The position numbers were made by a program, and so were the translations under genes. Under the pieces are notes generated by a model. The model was not told the DNA's origin. It did not search any database and was given only the letters and a program-made list of their open reading frames with translations. DNA of 64,000 nucleotides from DATKNA01 sp963786765 (GTDB lineage Bacteria > Actinomycetota > Actinomycetes > Actinomycetales > Kineosporiaceae). Shown here piece by piece: positions 37,541-47,002 of this stretch. The DNA lies in the NCBI GenBank assembly GCA_963786765.1, contig CAWBAJ010000007.1:62001-126000 (forward strand), read 5' to 3'. Position 1 is the stretch's first letter. Each line of letters opens with the position of its first letter.

Positions 37541-38745
37541 CGCGCGATGGGGAGGACCGCGTGCAGGCGGAACCCGCCCCGTTCACCTCCCCCGTGCTCC
37601 ACGCTGCCACCGAAGATCGAGACCCGCTCGTTGATGCCGAGCAGCCCCCGCCCGGTGGCATACCCGTCGGCGACGCCGTGCCCGTCGTCGCACACCTCGA
37701 TGTCGAGGGCCTGCTCCCGGTGAACGATCCTCACGTCCGCGGAGCCGGCTCGGGCGTGCTTCACCGTGTTCGTCAGAGCCTCCTGGACGATGCGATAGGC
37801 GGACATGTCGATGCTGCGCGGAATCTCATGGGCCGCGGCGTCGATGTGCATCGTGATTCGGATACCCGCCTGACCGATCCGCTCCGTCAATCGGGAAAGG
37901 TCTGCGAGCCCAGGATGCAGCGCCTGGGTGTCCGGAGGGCCGACGCCGAGCCCGTCGCCGGCTCCGAGGCGGGGCCGCAACAGGCCGAGCACCCGGTCGA
38001 GTTCGTCGAACGCCTCGCGGCCGGTGCTCTCCAGGCTGGTGAGCAACCCGCGGGTCTGTTCCGGATCGCGGTCGAGTACCCGACGGGCGGCCCCAGCCTG
38101 AACCAGCATCACGTTCAGCGAGTGCCCGACGAGATCGTGCAGCTCGCGAGCGATGTGCGCTCGCTCGTCGGCCACCACCCGGTCGCGGAGCACCAGCCGC
38201 GCGGCCGCTCGCTCCTCCTGGCGTCGCGCCGTCCCGTACGCGAACGCCCAGACCAGCAGCCAGAGGATCAGCGGGCTGATGACGTTCGCCGGCGAGAAGC
38301 TGTCGATGGAGGTGAAGTACACGACGTTGCCGGCGACGATGACGAACGGCCCCACCCAGGCGCGGGGGCGGGTCGCGTAGAGGCCGAGCGCGTAGACGTT
38401 GACCAGGTTGGCGTTCGGGGTGACGGCGCTGACCACGACGTACCTCGCCTCGATGAGCATTGCCCCGGTGCTGACCAGGAAGGCCGTCAGCGGCGCGCGG
38501 CGGCGTGCCGCGACGGCCCCGGCGATGACGACGACCAGCAGTGCGCTCAGCGGCCAGCGGTCTCCGATCTGGGACGCCGAGTTCACCCGTTCCAGGCCCA
38601 ACGCCACCAGGAACCCGGTCGCCAGCACGGCGTCAGCCACCCAACCGGGGGGCTGAGAACGTCGCAGCAGCGCGCCGAGGTCGCGCATCGGGACCGTCGC
38701 CCGCAGGACCAATGGCATCGCGTCCATCGGATCACGCACCTTCAT
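37537..38745 (-). CDS. Sensor histidine kinase (HisKA_3, DesK-like)
   Basis: Membrane sensor of about 402 residues from ATG 38745 (ATG 38727 is also possible). The N-terminal half has about 5-6 membrane helices. The dimerisation motif ERAHIARELHDLVGHSLN carries the phospho-histidine, and a HATPase_c domain has QEALTNTVKHA, DDGHG and GRGLLGINERV. It feeds the NarL-type regulator directly downstream. No extracellular sensor domain is apparent, so the signal is probably sensed in the membrane. Confidence 0.9.
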   Translation of the reverse strand: MKVRDPMDAMPLVLRATVPMRDLGALLRRSQPPGWVADAVLATGFLVALGLERVNSASQIGDRWPLSALLVVVIAGAVAARRRAPLTAFLVSTGAMLIEARYVVVSAVTPNANLVNVYALGLYATRPRAWVGPFVIVAGNVVYFTSIDSFSPANVISPLILWLLVWAFAYGTARRQEERAAARLVLRDRVVADERAHIARELHDLVGHSLNVMLVQAGAARRVLDRDPEQTRGLLTSLESTGREAFDELDRVLGLLRPRLGAGDGLGVGPPDTQALHPGLADLSRLTERIGQAGIRITMHIDAAAHEIPRSIDMSAYRIVQEALTNTVKHARAGSADVRIVHREQALDIEVCDDGHGVADGYATGRGLLGINERVSIFGGSVEHGGGERGGFRLHAVLPIAR

Positions 38746-38768
38746 CGCGGGCCGCCGTCGTCGAGTAT

Positions 38769-39560
38769 TCAGGAGGTGACCACGACGAAGAGGATCACCG
38801 CGAAGAACACGCTCTGCGCGGAGTGAGCGATGATCCCGAACCACGCGCTCTGCCACCGCTTGGTGGCGTAGGACTGCACCAGGCCAGTGGTCAGGGCGCT
38901 GGGCATCGCCCACGGCTCGTGCAGGTGGTAGCCGGCGAACAGAACCGCGTTGACCACCCAGTCGGCACGGCCGAACGAGCGCCGCATGCGGGGCAGCAGC
39001 AGGCCACGGAACAGCAGCTCCTCACCCAGCACGGTGTTGAAAGCGAACTCGATCACGGCCAGCGCGTACAGCGGCCAGTTCCCGCGGAACAGCGCCTGGC
39101 CCCAGTCGGAGCCGACGATCAGCCCGAAGTTGCGGCTGGCGACGCCGTCCGGGTCGACCGACAGCACCTCTTCCAGGACGGCGACGGCGAGAGTCGTCGC
39201 CAGCGCCCACCACCAGAGCCGACCGCCCCTGCGGCCGGTACGGTCCTTCGGGTCGGTGGGTGACTGCAGCCAGAGCGCCGCCATCACGGCGGACGGGCGC
39301 AGGGTGCGCTGCTCCCGCCCGACGATCGTCAGGACGAGGACGAACTGCCACACCAGCCCGACGGTCAGGGCGGCGAGCAAGCTGACGGTGAACCGTTCCC
39401 TGGTAGCGCCGGAGCCCGCGATCGCCGGCCCTACCACCCAGGCGAGCAGGCCCATCGGGACGGCGGCCGCGGCCCAGATGGCCAGGACCGTCCAGGGCGA
39501 GTACTGGCGGATCTCAACCCGTGCCGCTGGCGGCGTCAGCGTTGTGGTGGAGTGGCTCAT
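38769..39560 (-). CDS. CPBP-family intramembrane metalloprotease
   Basis: Membrane protein of 263 residues with about seven to eight helices. The CPBP/Abi motifs are present: GEELLFRGLLLPRMRR (the EExxR glutamates) and HLHEPWAMP as the second histidine motif. Such proteins cleave membrane substrates or serve in immunity to peptide toxins. It lies 23 bases upstream of the two-component pair on the same strand, so it may share their signal pathway. ATG 39560 faces the divergent DHA2 exporter across about 170 bp. Confidence 0.85.
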   Translation of the reverse strand: MSHSTTTLTPPAARVEIRQYSPWTVLAIWAAAAVPMGLLAWVVGPAIAGSGATRERFTVSLLAALTVGLVWQFVLVLTIVGREQRTLRPSAVMAALWLQSPTDPKDRTGRRGGRLWWWALATTLAVAVLEEVLSVDPDGVASRNFGLIVGSDWGQALFRGNWPLYALAVIEFAFNTVLGEELLFRGLLLPRMRRSFGRADWVVNAVLFAGYHLHEPWAMPSALTTGLVQSYATKRWQSAWFGIIAHSAQSVFFAVILFVVVTS

Positions 39561-39728
39561 GACGGCTCCCGGGAGGTCGAGCGGGCGGAGCAGGACGTGT
39601 TCCAGGCTCACCGCGACCGCTGCCGAAAACGTCGCCCTGCCGAGGTCACTCGCCGTACCTCCGCTGGGGTATGACCCGGGTGTCTCCTGGCCAACTCCCT
39701 TACCCTCCGACCCGGAAAGGAGCCGACC

Positions 39729-41195
39729 ATGGCGGACGCGATCGACGAGCGAACGCCGCAGGCGTCGGCCGCCGGCGTCTCCCGCGGCCTCGCGCTGCTC
39801 GTCGCGGGCTGCTCGTTCATGGAGTTCGTCGACGCCACGGCGGTCGCCCCCGCGGCCCCGCACATCGCGGCCGACCTGGGTGTGGCGGCCGTCGACGTCA
39901 ACGTGGTCATCACCGCTTACGTCCTGACATTGGCGGTGCTCATTCCGGTGAGCGGCTGGCTCGCCACCCGGTTCGGTGCCCGGCGCATCTTCCTCGGCGG
40001 GGTCGCGGTCTTCACGCTCGCCTCCGTCGGCTGCGCGGCGGCGGTCGGCCTGACCGGCCTGACCGCCACACGTCTGCTGCAGGGCATCGGCGGCGCGATG
40101 ATGGTCCCCGTCGGGCGGTTGCTGGTGCTGCGCGCCACGCCGAAGGCCGGGCTGGTCAAGGCCATCGCGTACCTGACGTGGCCCGCATTGATCGCCCCGG
40201 TGGTTGCTCCCGCTCTCGGCGGAGCGCTGAGCACCTACACGTCGTGGCGGTGGATCTTCTTGATCAACCTGCCGCTGGGCCTCACGGGCCTCGTGCTGGG
40301 ACGGCGGCTGGTTCCCGGCGTCCGCGCCGAGCGGCCCGAACCGCTGGACCGCTCGGGGTTCGTCCTCACGGCGTTCGGTGTCGCGGCCCTGGTGATCGGC
40401 ATGGAGGCTCTGGGCAGGCCGGTCGTCGACACCTCCACGGCGGTGGTCGCGCTCGCCCTCGCCGCTCTCGGGCTGACCCTGGCCGTTCTCCGCCTGCTGC
40501 GGGCCCGGCATCCACTGCTGGATCTGCGCATCCTGCGGATCGCGACCTACCGGGTCACCGCGGCCGGCGGTTCCGCGTTCCGCGCGGTGATCACCGCGAT
40601 CCCGTTCCTGCTGGCCCTGTTCCTCCAGCTGGGGCTGGGCTGGACGGCGGCGCAGGCGGGGTTGATGGTGATCGCGCTGTTCGTCGGCAACGTGGCGATC
40701 AAACCCGCCACGACGCCGCTCATGCGCCGGTTCGGGATCCGCACCGTGATGCTCGCCGCGATCATCACCTCCGCCGCGTGTCTGGTCGGGATGGCACTCC
40801 TCACCGCCGCGACCCCGCTGCCGCTGCTGGTGGCGCTGCTCGTGGCCAGCGGGGTCTTCAGGTCGGTGGGCTTCACCACGTACAACAGCGTCGCGTTCGC
40901 CGACGTCGACGCGGCTCGCATGACGCACGCGAGCACCCTCAACTCGACGCTGCAGGAGCTCGGTGCGGGCATCGGGATTGCGGTCGCGGCGCTGTTCGTG
41001 CGCCTCGGTGAGCCGCTGGGGTCGGCCGTCGGTCTCGGGCCGGGAACCGACCGGCCGTTCCGCGTGGCGTTCATCCTGCTGGCGCTGGTCCTGCTGGTAC
41101 CGCTGGTCGAGGCCCTGCTGCTGGACCGGACGGCGGGCGACGCCGTCACCGGCCACGCCGCCCGGACACCCAAGGAAGCCACAGCCGGGAGGTGA
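39729..41195 (+). CDS. DHA2-type MFS drug/metabolite exporter (EmrB/QacA-like)
   Basis: Transporter of 488 residues with about 14 membrane helices. FMEFVDATAVAPAAPHIAADL opens helix 1, VNVVITAYVLTLAVLIPVSGWLA follows, and WRWIFLINLPLGL is the DHA2 motif after helix 5. The aspartate in helix 1 is typical of proton-driven export. It probably expels a toxic compound. No adjacent TetR regulator is present. Confidence 0.9.
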   Translation: MADAIDERTPQASAAGVSRGLALLVAGCSFMEFVDATAVAPAAPHIAADLGVAAVDVNVVITAYVLTLAVLIPVSGWLATRFGARRIFLGGVAVFTLASVGCAAAVGLTGLTATRLLQGIGGAMMVPVGRLLVLRATPKAGLVKAIAYLTWPALIAPVVAPALGGALSTYTSWRWIFLINLPLGLTGLVLGRRLVPGVRAERPEPLDRSGFVLTAFGVAALVIGMEALGRPVVDTSTAVVALALAALGLTLAVLRLLRARHPLLDLRILRIATYRVTAAGGSAFRAVITAIPFLLALFLQLGLGWTAAQAGLMVIALFVGNVAIKPATTPLMRRFGIRTVMLAAIITSAACLVGMALLTAATPLPLLVALLVASGVFRSVGFTTYNSVAFADVDAARMTHASTLNSTLQELGAGIGIAVAALFVRLGEPLGSAVGLGPGTDRPFRVAFILLALVLLVPLVEALLLDRTAGDAVTGHAARTPKEATAGR

Positions 41196-41252
41196 CCGGC
41201 GCCGGCGGCTGCGCGACCTCGGGTGACCGATTTCGTCTGCCAGAATCGCCTG

Positions 41253-42086
41253 ATGGCTGAGGCGAAGGACAATCTGCCGTCAGTCCAACGCCCACCCGGT
41301 GATGAGGGTCTGTCCTACTCGACGGAACTTCGACGGACCTTCGCGCGGCGCAACGGCTATCTTCTCGCCTTCTTCGTGAATCTCTCACTGGCCGGTGTCT
41401 TCCTCGCGGTCGATCGCTACGACCCGCAGCGCGGCAGTGTGCGCGTGGCCGGCTTCGCGGCAGAGCTGGCCGCGTGGGCCATCGCCGGCACCATCTGCAC
41501 GAACCAGCTCGGCGGCGACTCCGAGCACGTACTCGTCGCGCTCCGGGGCAGAACGAGCATCGTGCCGATCCTGGTGGTCAAGAGCCTGGTGCTCGCGACC
41601 CTTCTGCTGCCGGTCACGCTCGTCATCGCGCTCGTGGTGGAGGTCGACCTTTCGGCGGTGTCCACGCTTCCCGAGGACCTGACCCTGGATCTCTTGGACG
41701 TCTACGTGGTCCTGCTCTGGCTGGGAGTGGGAAGCGTCACCTCGGTCCTGATCCCGTACCGGCCGATCCCGCTTCGCACTCGCTGGCGCGCACGCGACAC
41801 GTGGGCACGTTGGGCTTTCGTTCAGGTCGTGCCGTATCTGGCCTTCTTCCTCGTCCTGCCGGGCCTCACCTACCCCGTCGAGCGCTTCACCGCCGACATG
41901 TTCGGCAATCGCGTCAGCAGCCTCGTCGAGTACTCCTCGAGCTTCGCCGGCTACGGCTTCCTCGTGTGGGGTGCGGGTCTTGTCCTGGCGATGCTCTACG
42001 CCCGGCTGGCCCCGCACCGCCTGCTGTCAGACCTGCAGCGCGACAACTCTCTGCCGGCACCGAGCCCGCACCCACACGCGCTCTGA
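41253..42086 (+). CDS. Multi-pass membrane protein of unknown family
   Basis: Protein of 277 residues (287 if GTG 41223 is used) with about six hydrophobic helices (YLLAFFVNLSLAGVFLAV and LAFFLVLPGLTYPV among them) and cytoplasmic charged ends. The layout, with GTICTNQLGGDSEHVLVALRG between helices 2 and 3, resembles ABC-2-type permease-like proteins, but no ATPase gene adjoins it. It lies 57 bases after the DHA2 exporter on the same strand. Neither start has a good ribosome-binding site. Confidence 0.7.
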   Translation: MAEAKDNLPSVQRPPGDEGLSYSTELRRTFARRNGYLLAFFVNLSLAGVFLAVDRYDPQRGSVRVAGFAAELAAWAIAGTICTNQLGGDSEHVLVALRGRTSIVPILVVKSLVLATLLLPVTLVIALVVEVDLSAVSTLPEDLTLDLLDVYVVLLWLGVGSVTSVLIPYRPIPLRTRWRARDTWARWAFVQVVPYLAFFLVLPGLTYPVERFTADMFGNRVSSLVEYSSSFAGYGFLVWGAGLVLAMLYARLAPHRLLSDLQRDNSLPAPSPHPHAL

Positions 42087-42143
42087 CGCGGGCGTTCCCA
42101 CCCGCCCCACGAGCCAGGTGAAAGGCGCGAGGGAGGACCGGTC

Positions 42144-43403
42144 TCATGGCTGGTCGGCGAGCCGCAGGACGGCGTTGGCGAGCACGTCGATCCCGTTGCC
42201 GCAGGCGTCGGGATTGGAGTACTCGCGCGGGGTATGGCTGACGCCGCCGTGCTCGCCCGCCACGAACACCATCGCGGTCGGGCAGGTCGCCGCGATCTCC
42301 TGGGCGTCGTGGCCGGCGCCGGACATGACCCGCACGAACGGCAGGCCCAGATCCTGGGCCGTGCCGGCGAGCAGGTCCTGGATCCCCGGGTCGAAGGGCA
42401 CGACCCGAGTCTTGGCCATCCGCTCCGAAGCGATGGCCACCCCGTGCTCGGTCGCGAGCACCTCGATGTGGTCCGCCAGATGCTGCTCGGCTGCCGTCAT
42501 GAGGGCGTCGTCCGGATTGCGCAGGTCGACGGTCAGGGTGGCCAAGTACGGGATCACGTTCGTCTGCCCGTGGGCGACCGCGAGGTTGCCGACGGTGGCG
42601 CGCAGCTGCCCGTAGTCGCCACTGACGCACATCCGCCGCGCCTCCACGACGATGCCGGCCGCCACCAGCCCGGCATCGTGGCGAGCGCCGATCGGCGTGG
42701 TTCCGGCGTGAGCCGCCTCCCCTCGCACCGTCAGGCGCTGCCAGGAGATCGACTGCACCCCCTCCACGATGCCGACGTCCACCCCGGCATCGGCAAGGAT
42801 CGGGCCCTGCTCGATGTGGCACTCGAGATACGCGTGCGGGACCGGGCGGCGCTCGTCGACGTCGCCGTCGAAGCCGATCCGGGCGAGCTCGTCCTCGACC
42901 GTCTTCCCGTCGCCGTCGGTGAGCTTGTAGGCGTGATCGAGCGCGATGCGGCCGGCCGTGACCGCGGAGCCGAGCATGTCGGTGCCGAACCGGACGCCCT
43001 CCTCCTCGGTGAAGAAACCCACCTCCACGTCCCGAAGGGTCTGCACGCCGGCGTCGTTCAGCGTCCGCATCACCTCGATGCCGCCGAGCACCCCGAGGGT
43101 CCCGTCGAAGGCACCGCCGGTCGCGACGGTGTCGATGTGCGAGCCCATCAGCACGCAGGGCAGGGTCCGGTCCCGACCCGGTCGGGTGGCGTAGACGTTG
43201 CCGATCCGGTCGACCCGCACCCTCAGGCCGGCTTCCACCATCCACCGAACGCACCGGCGGCGCGCCTCGGCGTCCGCGTCGGTCAGGGCCAGCCGCCGCA
43301 CCCCCCGCAGCCCGGTCGCCTCGTCGTCATGGCCGCCGATCTTCCGCAGCTCCATCAGCGAGGACCACAGCCGCTCGCGGTGGACTCGAAGCAGTTCGGT
43401 CAC
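42144..43403 (-). CDS. M20-family N-carbamoyl-amino-acid hydrolase / allantoate-amidohydrolase-like
   Basis: Zn-dependent amidohydrolase of 419 residues (hydantoinase/carbamoylase family). Metal ligands are readable in GSHIDTVATGGAFDG, FFTEEEGVRF and ECHIEQGP, with the late SGAGHDAQ and VSHTPREYS. It hydrolyses N-carbamoyl groups (ureido acids) to the amine, CO2 and ammonia. GTG 43403 overlaps the preceding stop codon (GTGA) and has GGAGGAAG upstream. It is coupled to a diaminopropionate ammonia-lyase-like gene, an arrangement like E. coli ygeX-ygeY, so a ureido or diamino acid is the likely substrate. Confidence 0.87.
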   Translation of the reverse strand: MTELLRVHRERLWSSLMELRKIGGHDDEATGLRGVRRLALTDADAEARRRCVRWMVEAGLRVRVDRIGNVYATRPGRDRTLPCVLMGSHIDTVATGGAFDGTLGVLGGIEVMRTLNDAGVQTLRDVEVGFFTEEEGVRFGTDMLGSAVTAGRIALDHAYKLTDGDGKTVEDELARIGFDGDVDERRPVPHAYLECHIEQGPILADAGVDVGIVEGVQSISWQRLTVRGEAAHAGTTPIGARHDAGLVAAGIVVEARRMCVSGDYGQLRATVGNLAVAHGQTNVIPYLATLTVDLRNPDDALMTAAEQHLADHIEVLATEHGVAIASERMAKTRVVPFDPGIQDLLAGTAQDLGLPFVRVMSGAGHDAQEIAATCPTAMVFVAGEHGGVSHTPREYSNPDACGNGIDVLANAVLRLADQP

Positions 43404-44425
43404 CGGCTTCCTCCCTCCGTGCTCAGCAGGACGAGGACGGCGTCGCCGCCGACGCCGAGCGCCGCCCGGCGCTCCGGGTGGGTCAGGGCGGCCCGGACGC
43501 CGGCCAGGGTGGCCGCACCGCTGGGGCCCGAGCAGACGCCGAGGGCCACGAGATCGGCGACGGCGCGCAGCGCCTCCGCGTCCGGAACGGCGACCGCGGC
43601 GTCGCAGCCGGCGCGGAGCACCGGCCACGCCGAGCTCGACACCGTGCCGCAGTTCAGGCCCGCCATCACCGTGGCCCCGGTCGGCACCGTGGTCGGGTGG
43701 CGGGCGGTCAGGCTCGCCAGGACGCATGCTGCGGTCTCCGGCTCGACCGCCAGCACAGCCGGATGCGGCGCGGCCGGGCGCCGGTAGTGCCGCACGACAG
43801 CTTCCGCGAGCGACCCCACTCCGACCGGGACGGCGACCAGGTCGGGTGCCGCGCCGAGCTGGTCGTCGATCTCGGCCAGGAGCGTCCGGTACCCCTCGAC
43901 GATCCAGGCGGGCACGCGCTCGTAGCCGTCCCAGGCCGTGTCCTGCACCAGAGCGCGACCGGGCCGTTCGGCAGCGAACGCGGCTGCGGCCTGCACCGCG
44001 GCGTCGTAGTCGCCGTCCATCCACACCACCGTCGCGCCCTCGTCCGCGATCCGTGCGGCAGTCTTCGGGAGCATCAGCTCGGGCACGAACACCGTCGCCT
44101 CGACGCCGAAGTGCGCGGCCATCCGGCCGACCGCACGGCCGTGGTTGCCGTCGGTAGCGGTGACCAGCATCGCCCCCGGGTGCTCGGCGAGCACCCGATG
44201 GCAGGCCCAGGACGCACCCAGCACCTTGAACGCCGGCAGGCCCAGCCGGGACGACTCGTCCTTGACCAGCACCCGGCCCACCCCGAGTTCGGCCGCCAGG
44301 GCAGGGACAGACACCAGCGGGGTCGGTGCGTATCCCGGCATCGACCGATGGAACGACCGAGCCTCGGCAGACCCGGACGGGCAGGTCCAGCCTCGAGCCG
44401 CAGGCGAGCAGTACCAGGACGTCAC
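43400..44425 (-). CDS. Diaminopropionate ammonia-lyase-like PLP enzyme
   Basis: PLP-dependent fold-type II lyase of about 341 residues from GTG 44425. The PLP lysine sits in DESSRLGLPAFKVLGASWA, ATDGNHGRAVGRMA is the phosphate/substrate region, and VPVGVGSLAEAVV is the PLP-phosphate loop. These match diaminopropionate ammonia-lyase and threonine-dehydratase relatives. It is shorter than the usual 400 residues, mostly at the N-terminus. It precedes and overlaps the carbamoylase gene and is divergent from a nitronate monooxygenase gene (63 bp between starts). Confidence 0.82.
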   Translation of the reverse strand: MTSWYCSPAARGWTCPSGSAEARSFHRSMPGYAPTPLVSVPALAAELGVGRVLVKDESSRLGLPAFKVLGASWACHRVLAEHPGAMLVTATDGNHGRAVGRMAAHFGVEATVFVPELMLPKTAARIADEGATVVWMDGDYDAAVQAAAAFAAERPGRALVQDTAWDGYERVPAWIVEGYRTLLAEIDDQLGAAPDLVAVPVGVGSLAEAVVRHYRRPAAPHPAVLAVEPETAACVLASLTARHPTTVPTGATVMAGLNCGTVSSSAWPVLRAGCDAAVAVPDAEALRAVADLVALGVCSGPSGAATLAGVRAALTHPERRAALGVGGDAVLVLLSTEGGSR

Positions 44426-44488
44426 CGGGCCATCGTCGTGGGGGAGGATCCACCTGGCATAGGGCCCCTTGGCGTGAGAAAGGCAGTT

Positions 44489-45493
44489 ATGACTCTCAGG
44501 ACCCCGCTGTGCGAGCTGCTCGGCATCGAGCTGCCCATCGTCCAGGCACCGATCGGCTCGTCGAGCACCCCCGAGCTGGCTGCGGCCGTCAGCGAGGCCG
44601 GCGGGCTCGGCGTGCTCGCCCAGACGTGGTTCGACGTCCCCGAGGTGCGGGAGCGGTTGCGGAAGGCCCAGAGCCTGACCAGCCGTCCGGTCGGTGTGAA
44701 CCTGGTCCTCGATCTCCCGATCCAGGACAAGCTCGACGCCTGCCTGGAGGTAGGAGCGAAGGTCGTCTCCACGTTCTGGGGCGATCCCGGCCCCGTCCGC
44801 GACGTCGTCCGGTCCGCGGGCGCCCTGCACCTGCACACCGTGGGCAGCGTTGCGGACGCCGTCCTTGCCGCGGAACGCGGCGTCGATGTGGTCGTCGCGC
44901 AGGGCTGGGAGGCCGGCGGGCACGTGCACGGGACGATCGGCACGATGGCTCTCGTCCCGGCCGTCGTGGACGCTGTCGCGCCGCTGCCGGTCATCGCGGC
45001 GGGCGGGATCGCCGACGGCCGGGGCATCGTGGCCGCCCTCGCACTCGGCGCGCAGGCCGTCTGGCTCGGGACCCGCTTCGTTCCCGCCGACGAGGCCAGG
45101 GTGCACGACCTCTACCGGCGTCGCGTGATCGAGGCGACCGCCGACGACTCGGTGCACGGCCTCGCCTACGACGGGGGCTGGCCGGGCGCGCCGGGCCGGA
45201 CGCTGCGCAACGCCACCCTCCGCGCCTGGGAGGCGGCCGGCCGGCCCGCGGGCCCGCACCGCCCCGGCGAGGGCGACATCATCGCTCGGGACGCATCCGG
45301 CAAGGCCTTCGAGCGCTACGACGACACGCCGCCGCTGCCCGGCATGACCGGTGACCTCGAGGAGATGGCCCTGTACGCCGGTCAGTCGGTCGGACTCGTC
45401 CACGACGGTGCACCGGCCCGTGAGATCGTCGCGCGGCTCGCGCGAGAGACCAGGGCGGAACTCGAGCAGCTCCACCGCAGGCTGATCTCGTGA
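44489..45493 (+). CDS. Nitronate monooxygenase / 2-nitropropane dioxygenase-family protein
   Basis: FMN-dependent TIM-barrel enzyme of 334 residues. PIVQAPIGSSSTPELAAAVSEAGGLGVL starts the barrel. VVVAQGWEAGGHVHG carries the conserved His, and VIAAGGIADGRGIVAALALGAQAVWLGTRF binds FMN phosphate. It oxidises alkyl nitronates such as 3-nitropropionate derivatives. Divergent from the ammonia-lyase/carbamoylase pair. The three genes may handle an unusual nitrogen compound, though this is inferred from position only. Confidence 0.88.
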   Translation: MTLRTPLCELLGIELPIVQAPIGSSSTPELAAAVSEAGGLGVLAQTWFDVPEVRERLRKAQSLTSRPVGVNLVLDLPIQDKLDACLEVGAKVVSTFWGDPGPVRDVVRSAGALHLHTVGSVADAVLAAERGVDVVVAQGWEAGGHVHGTIGTMALVPAVVDAVAPLPVIAAGGIADGRGIVAALALGAQAVWLGTRFVPADEARVHDLYRRRVIEATADDSVHGLAYDGGWPGAPGRTLRNATLRAWEAAGRPAGPHRPGEGDIIARDASGKAFERYDDTPPLPGMTGDLEEMALYAGQSVGLVHDGAPAREIVARLARETRAELEQLHRRLIS

Positions 45494-45663
45494 GGCACAC
45501 CCCGTGCCCGCCGGAGCGACCGTCGTCCTCCCGACGCCCAGGACGAGGCGTTCGCCTCTCGTAACACTCCTCCCGGCGATCGCTCCCTAGCGTCCTGGAA
45601 GCACCGAAACGGGGACCGTCAGCGGCAGCGGTGCCGCAGCCCCCGGTGTGCCGGGAGGTACCG

Positions 45664-46875
45664 ATGCACAAACCCCGCCTGCACTCGCCCACGACGCGGG
45701 TGCGACTCGCGTCCCGGGGGGCCCGCGCCGGCCTTCTGCTCGCCCTCGCCGCCGCGGCGGGCCTGACCGTGTCGGCGGGGCCCGCCACGGCGGCGAGCAC
45801 CGCCACCGGTGGCGTGACCCCACAGCACAACCACGGCCACCACGACAGGGTCGTGGGCGCGGTGTTCACGCTCACCAACAACGCGAAGGCCGACTCGGTG
45901 CTCGCCTGGGAGCGCGATGCCGACGGCCGCCTACGGCATCCGCGGAGCTACGCCACCACAGGACGAGGAAGCGGGTCCGGTCTCGAGTCGCAAGGAGCGC
46001 TCACGCTGACTCCGGACCACAGGCACCTGCTCGCGGTCGATGCCGGCTCGAACCAGGTCACCGCTTTCGCCGTGCGCGGCGCCTCTCTGCGGCGGCTCGG
46101 GACCGTCGCGTCCGGAGGCCACCACCCGATCAGCGTCACCGCGCACGGCCGCCTCGTCTACGTCCTCAACGACTCCGGCACCCCAGGGACGCTCCCGACC
46201 GTCAGCGGCTTCCGGCTGACGTCGGCCGGCCTGAGGCGGCTGCCCTCCAGCACCCGGGCGGTCGGGCGTGGCGGGGCAGGGGCGGCGGAGGTCTCGTTCT
46301 CGCCCTCCGGAAGGGACTTGGTCGTGACGCTGAAGGCGAGCAACCGCATCGACGTCTTCCCGATCACCGCCGGCGGCCGTCCGGCGGCCCCCGTGAGCAC
46401 CGCGAGTCTCGGCACGACGCCGTTCGGCTTCGCCTTCGACTTGCGGGGCCACCTCGTCGTGAGCAACGCCACCGGCGGAGCGGCCGGGCTGGCCACCGTC
46501 ACCGGCTACCGGCTACGCCGTTCCGGCGCCCTGACGCCCTTGTCGGGGCCGGTCGCACTGGGCCAGACCGCAGCGTGCTGGGTCGTGGTGTCCCCCGACG
46601 GGCGCCACGCCTACACGGCGAACACCGGCAGCGGGACGATCTCCTCGCTGGCCCTCGGAGGCCGCGGCCAGCTCGCGCTGTCGAACCCGGTCGCCGGGCG
46701 CACCGGAGGCGCCCCCGGTGACGCCGCTGTCACCCGCCACGGACGCCTGCTCTACGTCCTGGACAGCAAGACTCACCGGATCACCGGGTTCGCGGCCGAC
46801 TCCGCGACGGGCGCCCTGACGCCCGCCGGCAGCACGGCGGTCCCGGCGTCCGCCGTGGGCCTGGCGGCCCTCTGA
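45664..46875 (+). CDS. Secreted lactonase-type beta-propeller protein
   Basis: Exported protein of 403 residues. The signal peptide (MHKPRLHSPTTRVRLASRGA, then LLLALAAAAGLTVSAGPATA) should be cleaved near residue 43. A His-rich spot (QHNHGHHD) and a seven-bladed propeller of the 6-phosphogluconolactonase/YncE type follow, with repeats such as LTLTPDHRHLLAVDAGSNQV and VVVSPDGRHAYTANTGSGTI. GGGAGG precedes ATG 45664. It is a single gene, closed by a strong terminator at 46882-46928. A catalytic role is not certain. Binding or scaffold functions are common in this fold. Confidence 0.85.
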   Translation: MHKPRLHSPTTRVRLASRGARAGLLLALAAAAGLTVSAGPATAASTATGGVTPQHNHGHHDRVVGAVFTLTNNAKADSVLAWERDADGRLRHPRSYATTGRGSGSGLESQGALTLTPDHRHLLAVDAGSNQVTAFAVRGASLRRLGTVASGGHHPISVTAHGRLVYVLNDSGTPGTLPTVSGFRLTSAGLRRLPSSTRAVGRGGAGAAEVSFSPSGRDLVVTLKASNRIDVFPITAGGRPAAPVSTASLGTTPFGFAFDLRGHLVVSNATGGAAGLATVTGYRLRRSGALTPLSGPVALGQTAACWVVVSPDGRHAYTANTGSGTISSLALGGRGQLALSNPVAGRTGGAPGDAAVTRHGRLLYVLDSKTHRITGFAADSATGALTPAGSTAVPASAVGLAAL

Positions 46876-46881
46876 GAGGGC

Positions 46882-46928
46882 GGACGCGCCCGGAAGGCCG
46901 AGCGGACCGCGGTCTTCCGGGCGCGTCC
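46882..46928 (+). terminator. Strong hairpin terminator after the propeller gene
   Basis: Perfect 15-bp stem (46882-46896 with 46914-46928) and a 17-base loop, starting 7 bases after the stop codon TGA 46875. Confidence 0.85.
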
Positions 46929-46989
46929 ACACCCCTTACGGAAGTCGAACGACCGGTAGCCGCGGCGGCCTGCGCACGCGACGCGGATC

Positions 46990-46995
46990 TAGGCT
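46990..46995 (+). promoter_or_regulatory. Predicted -10 element for a leaderless two-component operon
   Basis: TAGGCT fits the actinobacterial -10 pattern TAnnnT and ends 7 bases before GTG 47003. There is no ribosome-binding site in between, so the transcript may start at the GTG itself. Confidence 0.4.
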
Positions 46996-47002
46996 CGACG
47001 TC

